From an uncultured Bacteroidota bacterium (GTDB taxonomy: Bacteria > Bacteroidota > Bacteroidia > Flavobacteriales > Flavobacteriaceae), in NCBI GenBank assembly GCA_902618245.1, contig CACMZR010000002.1, positions 62,001 to 126,000 of the forward strand: DNA of 64,000 nucleotides, in the 5' to 3' direction. Made by a program: the position numbers and the translations under genes. Numbering within the stretch: the first letter of the stretch is position 1; each line of letters starts with the position of its first letter. The notes below the pieces were generated by a model. It was not told the origin of the DNA. It did not search any database and saw nothing but the letters and a program-made list of their open reading frames with translations. Below are positions 35,521 through 44,539 of this stretch, piece by piece.

Positions 35521-38500
35521 GTGAAATTCAATGAGTACGATAAACTAGATTTACCCAAAATAGCCAAGGAAATACTTGCAGACTGGAAGGTTAATAAAAC
35601 CTTTTTAAAAAGTATAAAAAGCAAGGAGGGTAAACCAGAATTTATATTTTATGAAGGCCCCCCATCTGCAAATGGTCTACCTGGTATTCACCACGTCATG
35701 GCCCGTACAATTAAGGATATTTTTTGTCGCTTTAAAACCCAAAAGGGATTTAAAGTAGATAGAAAAGCAGGATGGGATACACACGGACTTCCAGTTGAAC
35801 TTGGAGTAGAAAAAGAATTAGGCATCACAAAAGAATCAATTGGAAAAACTATTTCAGTTGAAGATTACAACCTAGCGTGCAAAAAAGCAGTAATGAAATA
35901 TACAGATATTTGGAATAAGCTTACAGAAAGAATAGGTTATTGGGTCGATATGGGAGAACCCTACATTACCTATAAATCCAAATATATGGAAAGTGTTTGG
36001 TGGTTAATTAAACAAATTCATGAAAAAGGGTTTCTTTATAAAGGTTATTCTATTCAGCCATTTTCTCCGATGGCCGGTACAGGTTTGAGTTCACACGAAC
36101 TAAATCAACCTGGAACTTATCAAGAAACTACAGATACAACCATTACTGCGCAGTTTAAGACTATTCCAGAAAGCCTTCCTGAAGAAATAAAAGATGAAAT
36201 AGCCCTTTATATTCTTGCTTGGACTACTACTCCATGGACATTACCCTCAAATACAGCTCTTACAATCGGTAAGAAAATAGATTATTTGATTATTCGCACT
36301 TTTAACCAATATACATTCAAGCCCATACGAGTTCTTATTGCTAAAGATCTTATAAAAAAACAATTTGGCGAAAAGTTTATTGAATCTCCAAGTGTAGACA
36401 ACTACAAACCTAGTGATAAAAAAATACCATATAAAATAGAAAGCGAACATAAGGGCTCTGAGCTCCTAGGAATTAGATATGAAAAAATTTGGTCAGAATC
36501 CCCAGTACCAATTGAGAATTCCGAAAATGCATATCGTATAATTTCAGGAGATTTTGTAACAACTGACGAGGGAACAGGAATTGTACATACTGCCCCTACT
36601 TTTGGTGCAGACGACGCCAAAGCAGCAAAGGAAGCAAATCCAGAAGTACCTCCCCTTTTAGTCTTAGATGAAAATGATAATAAAGTTCCTTTAGTAGATA
36701 TGCAAGGAAGATTTAGAAATGAAGTTGGGCATCTAGGGAATCGCTTCGTTAAAAACGAATACTATCCAGATGGCACAGCACCTGAACGTTCTGTAGATGT
36801 TGAAATTGCAATACAACTAAAAAAAGAAAATAAAGCCTTTAAAGTAGAAAAATATGTTCACCCTTATCCAAATTGTTGGAGAACTGACAAACCTATCCTA
36901 TATTATCCTCTTGACTCTTGGTTCATCAAAATAAGTGAAGTGAGAGAAAATATGACCACTCTAAACAACGAGATAAACTGGAAGCCAAAGGCTACAGGTG
37001 AAGGGAGATTTGGAAATTGGCTCAGCAATGCAAATGATTGGAATCTGTCTCGATCCAGATTTTGGGGTATTCCATTGCCCATTTGGAGAAGTTCGGACGG
37101 AAAAGAAACAAAAGTAATTGGGTCACTAAAAGAATTATGTGAGGCTATTGAAATCTCTATAAAAATTGGTATTATGAAAGAAAATCCTTTCAAAGATTTT
37201 ATAGTTGGAGATTATTCAGATAATAACTATGAAAAAATTGACCTTCACAAAAACATAGTTGATAAGATTATCCTGTCTAGCAGTAAAGGTGAACCCATGT
37301 TTAGAGAGTTAGACCTAATTGATGTATGGTTTGACTCTGGTGCAATGCCCTATGCACAGTGGCATTATCCTTTTGAAAATAAAGAATTAATAGATAATGA
37401 GATACATTTTCCTGCTGACTATATTGCTGAGGGTGTTGACCAAACAAGAGGATGGTTTTATACACTCCATGCTATAGCTACTTTAGTTTTTAATAAAAAG
37501 GCTTTTAAAAATGTTGTTTCAAATGGTCTTGTACTTGACAAAAAGGGTCAAAAAATGTCAAAGAGATTAAATAATGCTATTGATCCTTTTGAAACATTAG
37601 ATAAATTTGGTCCCGATGCAACTCGTTGGTATATGATTTCAAACGCAAATCCATGGGATAATTTAAAATTTGATATTGAAGGAATTGCTGAAGTTCAGCG
37701 CAAGTTTTTCGGGACTTTATATAACACTTATTCTTTTTTTAGCCTTTACGCTAATATTGACCAATTTGGTTTTAAAAATGAAGGTCTTATTCCTAATACT
37801 GAGAGAACCGAACTCGACCAATGGATTTTATCAGAATTAAATAGTCTAGTTAAAGTTGTTGATGATGCTTACCAGGATTATGAAGCGACAATTGCCTGCA
37901 GAGCAATTTCTGATTTTGTACAGGAAAAATTAAGTAATTGGTATGTTCGCCTTAGCAGAAGGAGATTTTGGAAAGGCAATTATGGGCCAGATAAAATTGC
38001 TGCATACCAAACTCTTTACGAATGTTTATTAATAATATCTCAGCTAGGTGCACCAGTTGCTCCATTTTTTATGGATCGATTATACCAAGACCTAATAAGA
38101 AATAAAAAAACCTCAGTGCACTTATCTGAATTTCCAAAACCAAATCCCCACTTTATAAATTCTGAATTAGAATCACAAACTAACATTGCTAGAGAAATCA
38201 CATCTTTAGCACTTTCTTTAAGGAAAAAACAACAAATCAAAGTACGTCAGCCTCTACAGAAAATGATGATCCCTGTAAAAAATGAATTACAAAAAAAACG
38301 TATTGAAAATACAATTGAACAATTAAAAAGTGAGATCAACATAAAAGAAGTTGAGCTGCTAGATGATGCCAATGATTTATTAGTGAAAGATGTCCGCCCA
38401 AATTTTAAAATTATTGGCCCTAAATATGGCAAAGAAATGAAATCAGTTGTAGATGTTATAAAAAATCTAAACTCTCAACAAATAAATCTTCTAGAAGAAA

Positions 38501-38910
38501 AAAAAGAATTAAATATTTTAGTAAATAAAAAAAATGTTATTTTAGATATAAACGATGTTGATGTTATTTACAAAGACATCGAAGGGTGGGAAGTAGCTAA
38601 AAACTCAGACACGACAATAGCCCTAGATGTGACCATAACCCAAAAACTAAAAAATGAAGGTGTAGCAAGAGAACTAGTTAATAGAATTCAAAATTACAGA
38701 AAGGATAGTGGGCTAGAGGTCACTGACAGAATTGATATTATTCTGAAAAGTGAATTTGAACTAGAAAAAGCTATAAGAGAAAATAAAAATTATATTTTAA
38801 ATGAAACATTAGCTAATACTCTTAAATTTGAATCATATATTTTTGATGGAACACCTATAGAATTTGATAATTTTAAAACTGAAATTCTTATTAAAAAGGT
38901 AAACTCATGA
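35521..38910 (+). CDS. ileS: Isoleucyl-tRNA synthetase
   Basis: 1129 residues, within the range of the longer class of IleS. Starts with GTG at 35521 (MKFNEYDKLDLP). The HIGH-region motif appears as NGLPGIHHVMARTIKD and the KMSKR loop as KGQKMSKRLNN. The editing CP1 domain lies in between (TWTTTPWTLPSNTAL and TTDEGTGIVHTAPTFGADD with the threonine-rich editing pocket). It charges tRNA-Ile. Its last codon overlaps the next ATG (ATGA, 38907-38910), coupling it to the DksA-like gene. TAATTTCG some 75 bp upstream could be a -7 variant. Confidence 0.98.
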   Translation: MKFNEYDKLDLPKIAKEILADWKVNKTFLKSIKSKEGKPEFIFYEGPPSANGLPGIHHVMARTIKDIFCRFKTQKGFKVDRKAGWDTHGLPVELGVEKELGITKESIGKTISVEDYNLACKKAVMKYTDIWNKLTERIGYWVDMGEPYITYKSKYMESVWWLIKQIHEKGFLYKGYSIQPFSPMAGTGLSSHELNQPGTYQETTDTTITAQFKTIPESLPEEIKDEIALYILAWTTTPWTLPSNTALTIGKKIDYLIIRTFNQYTFKPIRVLIAKDLIKKQFGEKFIESPSVDNYKPSDKKIPYKIESEHKGSELLGIRYEKIWSESPVPIENSENAYRIISGDFVTTDEGTGIVHTAPTFGADDAKAAKEANPEVPPLLVLDENDNKVPLVDMQGRFRNEVGHLGNRFVKNEYYPDGTAPERSVDVEIAIQLKKENKAFKVEKYVHPYPNCWRTDKPILYYPLDSWFIKISEVRENMTTLNNEINWKPKATGEGRFGNWLSNANDWNLSRSRFWGIPLPIWRSSDGKETKVIGSLKELCEAIEISIKIGIMKENPFKDFIVGDYSDNNYEKIDLHKNIVDKIILSSSKGEPMFRELDLIDVWFDSGAMPYAQWHYPFENKELIDNEIHFPADYIAEGVDQTRGWFYTLHAIATLVFNKKAFKNVVSNGLVLDKKGQKMSKRLNNAIDPFETLDKFGPDATRWYMISNANPWDNLKFDIEGIAEVQRKFFGTLYNTYSFFSLYANIDQFGFKNEGLIPNTERTELDQWILSELNSLVKVVDDAYQDYEATIACRAISDFVQEKLSNWYVRLSRRRFWKGNYGPDKIAAYQTLYECLLIISQLGAPVAPFFMDRLYQDLIRNKKTSVHLSEFPKPNPHFINSELESQTNIAREITSLALSLRKKQQIKVRQPLQKMMIPVKNELQKKRIENTIEQLKSEINIKEVELLDDANDLLVKDVRPNFKIIGPKYGKEMKSVVDVIKNLNSQQINLLEEKKELNILVNKKNVILDINDVDVIYKDIEGWEVAKNSDTTIALDVTITQKLKNEGVARELVNRIQNYRKDSGLEVTDRIDIILKSEFELEKAIRENKNYILNETLANTLKFESYIFDGTPIEFDNFKTEILIKKVNS

Positions 38911-39284
38911 GCAAGAAAACAAGATTTACAGACAGTGAACTTAAGGAATTTAGAAGCCTAATTGAAGAAAAGATTGAAAAAGCAAAAGAAGACCTAGATC
39001 TTTTGAAAAGCTCCTACATGAATGACGGTAATAACGGCACTGAGGATACTGCACCAACTTTTAAAGCTTTTGAAGAAGGGTCCGAAACAATGTCAAAAGA
39101 AGCAAACACTCAACTTGCTCTTCGCCAAGAAAAGTTTATCCGCGACCTTAAAAATGCCCTAATTCGTATTGAAAACAAGACTTATGGTATTTGTCGCGTA
39201 ACTGGTAATTTAATTAATAAAAAACGCTTGTTTTTAGTTCCACACGCTACGTTAAGTATAGAGGCTAAAAATATGCAGAAATAA
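38907..39284 (+). CDS. DksA/TraR-family protein with a degenerate zinc site
   Basis: 125 residues with a helical coiled-coil N-terminal half and a C-terminal zinc-ribbon-like end (TYGICRVTGNLINKKRLFLVP). Only C96 remains of the four cysteines in classical DksA; the pattern YGICRVTGN...KKRL...PHATLSIE fits the Bacteroidetes group that lacks them. DksA proteins enter the secondary channel of RNA polymerase and change promoter choice with ppGpp. Overlaps ileS by 4 bp and precedes lspA by 14 bp, the usual order in the class. Confidence 0.9.
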   Translation: MSKKTRFTDSELKEFRSLIEEKIEKAKEDLDLLKSSYMNDGNNGTEDTAPTFKAFEEGSETMSKEANTQLALRQEKFIRDLKNALIRIENKTYGICRVTGNLINKKRLFLVPHATLSIEAKNMQK

Positions 39285-39298
39285 GTGCAAGATAGGCC

Positions 39299-39943
39299 CT
39301 GAATACAAACAAAACATATTTCGATAAATCATGGGCAGCAGGAATCATAATTTTAATTCTGCTACTTGATCAAATTACAAAAATATATATCAAATTAAAC
39401 TTCCCTTTATCCGGATATGGTATTTCACCGATTTTAGATTGGGAATACTTTAAAATTATTTTTGTAGAAAATAAAGGGATGGCTATGGGTACTAAAATCA
39501 ATGATTTTATTCCATTTATTAATGAAAATACTGGAAAGTTGATTTTAACCATTTTCCGAATTGCTGCAATATTTGGCTTAGGTTATTGGTTATTGGATTC
39601 CATAAGAAAACAAAGTGGAGTTTTACTTTGTTGGGCCTTATCATTAATATTCGCTGGTGCTTTGGGTAATATTATCGATTCAATTTTCTATGGTGTCTTG
39701 TTCTCTGATAGTAACGGTCAAATTGCACAGTTTTTCCCTGAAAAAGGATATGCTCCTCTTTTTTATGGCCATGTTGTTGACATGTTACAATTTCCGTTAG
39801 TCGAATGGACGTGGCCTTCATGGTTACCTTATATTGGCGGTAAGGACTATTTATTTTTCCAATACATTTTTAATATTGCGGACACTGCAATAAGCACAGG
39901 GGTTGGAATATTGATTTTTTTCAATAAAAAAATCTTTGCCTGA
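39299..39943 (+). CDS. lspA: Lipoprotein signal peptidase (signal peptidase II), apparent CTG start
   Basis: In-frame reading from CTG at 39299 gives 214 residues and four membrane segments: IIILILLLDQITK near residue 20, and later GALGNIIDSIFYG and NIADTAISTGVG, which hold the two catalytic aspartates of the signal peptidase II family. FVENKGMAMGTK is the conserved extracytoplasmic motif. The first ATG (39479) would remove the first membrane helix and half of that motif, so it cannot be the true start. The frame is closed upstream by TAG at 39293-39295, and no ATG, GTG or TTG exists before 39479 in frame; CTG at 39299 is the best candidate. It cleaves prolipoproteins at the inner membrane. 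Confidence 0.88.
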   Translation: MNTNKTYFDKSWAAGIIILILLLDQITKIYIKLNFPLSGYGISPILDWEYFKIIFVENKGMAMGTKINDFIPFINENTGKLILTIFRIAAIFGLGYWLLDSIRKQSGVLLCWALSLIFAGALGNIIDSIFYGVLFSDSNGQIAQFFPEKGYAPLFYGHVVDMLQFPLVEWTWPSWLPYIGGKDYLFFQYIFNIADTAISTGVGILIFFNKKIFA

Positions 39944-39948
39944 ATTTA

Positions 39949-40524
39949 TCAAGAAGTAAACTTTTTTATTCCTTCGGGATTAACACAAAAATCCATTCGA
40001 ACATCTTTAGAACGTATGTCAACAATCTTGTCCACAGGGTCGAAAAAAGAAAGTCCGACCTTTATAGTATTTGTTTTACATAGAGATAAAAAATTATCAT
40101 AAAATCCTTTCCCATAACCCAAACGATTTCCACTTTTATCCCAAGCTAACAATGGGAGAAAAATTACATCAATTTGCTCTGGAGAAATTTTTATTCCTTT
40201 TTCAGGTTCTGTTATTCCTAAAATATTAGTCTTAAGTTTTGTGATATCTGTCAATAAGATATGTTCCAATTCTGAACCTTTGATTCTAGGCAAAATTACC
40301 TGTTTATCCTTTCCTTGTAGTAAAGTTAAAATTAAAGTAGTATCTATTTCAGCCTTTGCTTTTATTGGGAGATATATATGATAATAATCTAAATGCCATA
40401 TTGGTAGTTTTAAACAATTATTTGCAATTGCAAAACTCATATCCACATGTTTTTGACTAGAAAGGGCACGACGTTTTTTTAAAAAAGTTCTCCGAAGAGC
40501 TGATTTTGTTAAATTAGAATTCAT
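39949..40524 (-). CDS. 5-formyltetrahydrofolate cyclo-ligase
   Basis: 191 residues. LRRTFLKKRRALSS starts the fold and NRLGYGKGFYDNFL is the conserved C-terminal ATP/folate motif. It converts 5-formyl-THF to methenyl-THF, recycling folate. It is divergent from uvrC with 53 bp between the starts and convergent with lspA at 5 bp. Length is typical for the family. Confidence 0.93.
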   Translation of the reverse strand: MNSNLTKSALRRTFLKKRRALSSQKHVDMSFAIANNCLKLPIWHLDYYHIYLPIKAKAEIDTTLILTLLQGKDKQVILPRIKGSELEHILLTDITKLKTNILGITEPEKGIKISPEQIDVIFLPLLAWDKSGNRLGYGKGFYDNFLSLCKTNTIKVGLSFFDPVDKIVDIRSKDVRMDFCVNPEGIKKFTS

Positions 40525-40565
40525 GAAATAATATTTCTAATATATATATACCCAAAGAAAATCAA

Positions 40566-40573
40566 TATTTTCG
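40566..40573 (+). promoter_or_regulatory. -7-like box adjacent to uvrC start codon
   Basis: TATTTTCG ends 4 nt before the GTG at 40578, the same spacing as before ypdA (22466-22473) and the DUF3108 gene (42364-42371). No clear -33 element. It suggests that uvrC mRNA begins at its start codon. Confidence 0.35.
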
Positions 40574-40577
40574 TTTT

Positions 40578-42311
40578 GTGAAATTAGATTCTATTGAAAT
40601 CCAGCTTAAAACTTTACCTCAAGTTGCAGGGGTATATCAGTTTTTCGATTCTAAAGAAAATATTATATACGTAGGTAAGGCAAAAAACATAAAAAAACGA
40701 GTTGCATCTTACTTTAATAAAAATTTAGAAAATCATAAAACAAAAGTCCTAGTAAAAAAAATTAAAAGAATAGAAAACATTGTTGTAGAATCTGAAATGG
40801 ACGCTTTGCTTTTAGAAAATAATTTGATTAAAAAATATAAACCTCGGTATAATATTCTTCTCAAGGATGATAAAACCTATCCTTGGATTTGCTTAGAGAA
40901 GACTCCCAAACCAAATATTTATATAACAAGAAACTTAAAAGATAAAAATGGTGAATATTTTGGCCCTTTTACCAGTGTAAAAAACTTAAAAATTCTTCTG
41001 CGGTTGATTAAAGAGATTCATCCATTTCTAAATCATGAATTGAATCACTTACTAAAAATTAACTCCGAAGAATCGTCCATTTTATTATTTAAAAAGCATG
41101 AAAATTCGATAAAAGAATTAATAAAAGGAAATTTTAATTTCTGTATAACTCATTTCAAAAAGGAAATGAAAATGATGTCCGAAAGTTTGAAATATGAAGA
41201 AGCACAACTAGTAAAAGAAAAAATTCTAAGTTTAAAGAAATTTCAAGCTAAATCAACAATAGTAAATCCTAAAATTACTAATGTAGATGTATTTTCTATT
41301 GTTTCAGATGAAAACTATGGATATGTTAATTTTTTGCAAGTATCATATGGTGCTATTGTAAGATCCTACACTCTTGAAATAAGAAAAAAACTACAGGAAA
41401 GTAATTCAACCCTACTACAGCTTGGAATTATTGAAATAAGACAAAAGTTTTCCTGTAATGCAAAAACTATATTACTTTCTGAAAAAGTTAGCTTAACAAA
41501 AGAATTAAATCTAATTGTACCTAAACAAGGAGATAAAAAAAGCTTAGTGGATTTATCACTCAGAAATGCCAAATATTTTAGGATTGAACGCTTTAAACAA
41601 ATCAAAATGTTGGATCCTGAAAGTCATACCAAACGAATAATGAATCAAATGAAAATTGATTTGAGATTACCTGAGGAGCCCTTTCATATCGAATGCTTCG
41701 ATAATTCAAATATTCAAGGGTCAAATCCTGTAGCTGCATGTGTTGTTTTTAAAAAGGGTAAGCCAAGTAAAAAAGAGTATCGTCACTATAATATAAAAAC
41801 TGTAGAAGGGCCTGATGACTTTGCTTCTATGGAAGAAGTAATTTTGAGAAGATATAAACGCCTACTGAATGAAAAAGCTCCACTTCCGCAACTTATTGTT
41901 ATTGATGGTGGTAAGGGACAACTTTCTTCAGCATTAAAAAGTCTTGATTTTTTAGGTTTGAGAGGTAAGATTTCAATTTTAGGAATTGCTAAGCGCCTAG
42001 AAGAAATATATTTCCCTGGTGATAAAATTCCACTTTATTTAGATAAAAAATCTGAAACACTAAAAATATTGCAGCGAGCAAGAGACGAAGCACATCGATT
42101 TGGAATTACATTTCATAGAAAAAAGCGCAGTAAAAATAGTATACACTCCAAATTAGATCAAATACCAGGTATAGGAGAAGCTTCACGTCTAAAACTTTTA
42201 AGAAATCTAAAAACATTCACCCGGATAAAATCGGCATCAGAAAACGAAATCATTGATATTTTAGGAAATAAAAAAGGGAAAAAAATATTTGAGACACTAA
42301 AAAAATATTAG
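40578..42311 (+). CDS. uvrC: Excinuclease ABC subunit C
   Basis: 577 residues, start GTG at 40578. N-terminal GIY-YIG nuclease (GVYQFFDSKENIIYVGKAKNI), the UVR domain (ESLKYEEAQLVKEKI, about 200-230), an RNase H-like second nuclease (ECFDNSNIQGSNPVAACVVF) and C-terminal helix-hairpin-helix motifs (LDQIPGIGEASRLKLL). It makes the dual incisions in nucleotide excision repair together with UvrA and UvrB. Slightly shorter than the usual 600 residues, still with all domains. Confidence 0.97.
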   Translation: MKLDSIEIQLKTLPQVAGVYQFFDSKENIIYVGKAKNIKKRVASYFNKNLENHKTKVLVKKIKRIENIVVESEMDALLLENNLIKKYKPRYNILLKDDKTYPWICLEKTPKPNIYITRNLKDKNGEYFGPFTSVKNLKILLRLIKEIHPFLNHELNHLLKINSEESSILLFKKHENSIKELIKGNFNFCITHFKKEMKMMSESLKYEEAQLVKEKILSLKKFQAKSTIVNPKITNVDVFSIVSDENYGYVNFLQVSYGAIVRSYTLEIRKKLQESNSTLLQLGIIEIRQKFSCNAKTILLSEKVSLTKELNLIVPKQGDKKSLVDLSLRNAKYFRIERFKQIKMLDPESHTKRIMNQMKIDLRLPEEPFHIECFDNSNIQGSNPVAACVVFKKGKPSKKEYRHYNIKTVEGPDDFASMEEVILRRYKRLLNEKAPLPQLIVIDGGKGQLSSALKSLDFLGLRGKISILGIAKRLEEIYFPGDKIPLYLDKKSETLKILQRARDEAHRFGITFHRKKRSKNSIHSKLDQIPGIGEASRLKLLRNLKTFTRIKSASENEIIDILGNKKGKKIFETLKKY

Positions 42312-42363
42312 GCATCAAATTTTTTTAAGTTGTTTTCAACCAAATCTCAAATTATTGATTTGT

Positions 42364-42371
42364 TATCTTTG
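42364..42371 (+). promoter_or_regulatory. -7 box adjacent to the DUF3108 start codon
   Basis: TATCTTTG is a perfect TAnnTTTG match and ends 4 nt before the ATG at 42376. Position predicts a leaderless mRNA. No TTTG stands 19 nt upstream. Confidence 0.4.
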
Positions 42372-42375
42372 AAAG

Positions 42376-43173
42376 ATGATAAAAAATCTCGTTTTATATG
42401 TTTTTTTTAGTCTCCAAATTCTTTTGGGTCAAATAAATAATAGTGAATTATTAAAAACAAACCAATCATTCCAAGAAGGTGAATGGTTTCAGTTAAGACT
42501 TCACTATGGTCCATTCAATGCTAGCTATGCAACCCTATCTTTGGAACGAGACACAATTAATGAGCATCCTGTATATCATGCTAAAGGATTTGGAGAAACA
42601 ACAGGTTTAGCACGCTGGTTTTTTAAAGTAGAAGATTATTATGAAAGTTATTTTGATGAAGAAACTGGACTACCATATAAGTTTATAAGAAATATTAATG
42701 AAGGAGGTTACACAAAGAATATACAAATTGATTTTAATCATCAAGAAAAAACTGCTGTTGTAAATAACAAAAAAATAGGAGAGGTTAGCGAGTTTGAAAT
42801 AAAAAATGGAGTACAAGATTTAATATCATCTTTTTATTACTTAAGAAATTTTTACCCAAAAGATGAAATAAAAGTGAATGAAAGTTTTGACATAAACATG
42901 TTTTTTGATTTTGAAAATTATGTTTTTAGGTTGAAATATTTAGGTAAAGAAATTATTAATACAAAATTTGGGAAAATTAAATGTATGAAGTTCAGACCAA
43001 TAGTTCAATCAGGAAGGGTTTTCGAGGAACAAGAAAGTGTTACCTTATGGGTTTCCGATGATAAGAATCGTATTCCTGTTCGTATTAAAGCCGATATTCT
43101 AGTTGGTTCAATTAAAGCTGATCTAGAAAACTTCAAAAACTTAAAACATCCGCTTAGAATCATTGTAAAATAG
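42376..43173 (+). CDS. DUF3108 secreted protein
   Basis: 265 residues with a signal peptide (LYVFFSLQILLGQ) and a DUF3108 body: EGEWFQLRLHYGPFNASYATLSL, HAKGFGETTGLARWFFKVEDYYES and the later VTLWVSDDKNRIPVRIK. The family is predicted to be a lipocalin-like periplasmic protein of unknown function. It precedes the M23 peptidase gene by 55 bp, a pairing kept in Flavobacteriia, so a link to wall maintenance is possible. Confidence 0.85.
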   Translation: MIKNLVLYVFFSLQILLGQINNSELLKTNQSFQEGEWFQLRLHYGPFNASYATLSLERDTINEHPVYHAKGFGETTGLARWFFKVEDYYESYFDEETGLPYKFIRNINEGGYTKNIQIDFNHQEKTAVVNNKKIGEVSEFEIKNGVQDLISSFYYLRNFYPKDEIKVNESFDINMFFDFENYVFRLKYLGKEIINTKFGKIKCMKFRPIVQSGRVFEEQESVTLWVSDDKNRIPVRIKADILVGSIKADLENFKNLKHPLRIIVK

Positions 43174-43228
43174 TTTAAAAAAAACGGGATAACTTTTCTT
43201 AATTCTTAAAAAAGAAACAAAATAAGTT

Positions 43229-44539
43229 ATGAAATTTATGCAAAAGAATAAGATGTATCGTGTTTTAAAGCTTATTTTGTTTTTAGTTTTTTTTAGTTGT
43301 AAAAAAACACCACAAAATCAGAGTGATAAAATAAATATTACTTCTGAGGTAAAAGTACCTAACTTATTATATGGTATCGATTTGAACAAATACAACATTA
43401 AAACACAAAAAATCAAATGGGGTGATAGTTTTGGAAAAATTTTAGAAGATAATGGTATTGACTATCCGGAAGTCTACAAAATTCTTCAAGAAATTAAAGG
43501 AAAAGTAAATGTTAGAAAGCTTGCAACAGGCAAACCATACAGTTTATTTTTCTCAAATGATAGCACACTAACCCCTGAATATTTCGTTTACCACCCTGAT
43601 CCAAAAGCTTACACTCTTGTTCATCTGAAAGATAGCTTATATGGAGATGTAATTAAAAAACCTATTAAAAAAATAGAATTTGAAGTATCAGGAATTATAG
43701 AAAGCTCATTATACGAAACAATGAAAAATATTGGGGTTAATGAAGAAATTACATATCATTTATCCGATATTTATGCGTGGACTATAGATTTTTTTCGCTT
43801 ACAAAAAGGGGACAAATTTAAAGTGATTTATACTGAAAAGTTTGTAGACGACTCAATATCAATAGGAGTTGATCATGTAAAAGCTGCTTGTTTTGAACAT
43901 AAAGGAAAAACTCTGTATGCTTTTGAATATGTTACAGATCCAAAAAAAGGAATAATCGACTATTTTGATGAAAATGCGAAAAGTTTAAGAAGAGCTTTTC
44001 TCAGAGGTCCACTTAAATTCAACAGAATTACATCGCGATACAACCTGCGAAGAAGAATATCCTATTATGGAAATAGGGTTAGACCTCACAAGGGAACTGA
44101 TTTTGCCGCTTCAGTTGGTACTCCGATTTTAGCTACTGCAAATGGGACTGTTATAAAATCAAGATATTCAAGGGGAAATGGCAACTACGTCACAATAAAA
44201 CATAACAATATCTACACAACACAATATTTGCATATGAAAAAAAGAAAAGCAAAAATTGGACAATTTGTCAAGCAGGGAGATATAATCGGTTGGGTTGGAA
44301 TGACAGGAAATACATCGGGTCCCCATGTTTGTTATAGGTTTTGGAAAAATGGAAGGCAAGTAGACCCGTTTAAACAAAAACTACCAGATGCGAAGCCTAT
44401 TTCAAATGACTTGATGGTAAAGTATTCTAAAGATATTATCCCCATTAAAAAAAAATTAGACTGTATAAAATTTAATGACAACTCTAAGAGTGAAATTGCA
44501 GAAAATAAATCTAAACCATATGCCAAAAATTCTTCCTGA
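43229..44539 (+). CDS. M23-family metallopeptidase lipoprotein
   Basis: 436 residues. The N-terminus carries a lipobox (LVFFSC) and the C-terminal 150 residues form a LytM domain with H287-x3-D291 (PHKGTDF), NGTVIKSRYSRGNGNYVTI and YLHMKKR. The final motif is GPHVCYRFWKNG: H366 is kept, but the second His of the usual HxH is C368, a difference that Bacteroidetes homologues often share. The enzyme would cut peptide cross-links in peptidoglycan at the outer membrane inner face. Its stop overlaps the pgi start by 20 bp. Confidence 0.85.
   Translation: MKFMQKNKMYRVLKLILFLVFFSCKKTPQNQSDKINITSEVKVPNLLYGIDLNKYNIKTQKIKWGDSFGKILEDNGIDYPEVYKILQEIKGKVNVRKLATGKPYSLFFSNDSTLTPEYFVYHPDPKAYTLVHLKDSLYGDVIKKPIKKIEFEVSGIIESSLYETMKNIGVNEEITYHLSDIYAWTIDFFRLQKGDKFKVIYTEKFVDDSISIGVDHVKAACFEHKGKTLYAFEYVTDPKKGIIDYFDENAKSLRRAFLRGPLKFNRITSRYNLRRRISYYGNRVRPHKGTDFAASVGTPILATANGTVIKSRYSRGNGNYVTIKHNNIYTTQYLHMKKRKAKIGQFVKQGDIIGWVGMTGNTSGPHVCYRFWKNGRQVDPFKQKLPDAKPISNDLMVKYSKDIIPIKKKLDCIKFNDNSKSEIAENKSKPYAKNSS

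Noticed and set aside
39479-39943. 154-residue ORF from ATG 39479 as the full lspA gene
   Set aside because: It lacks the first membrane helix and cuts the ENKGMAMG motif; in-frame homology extends upstream to 39299.
44475-44519. Fifteen extra N-terminal residues for pgi from ATG 44475
   Set aside because: They lie inside the M23 gene and do not look like PGI; ATG 44520 fits the family start.
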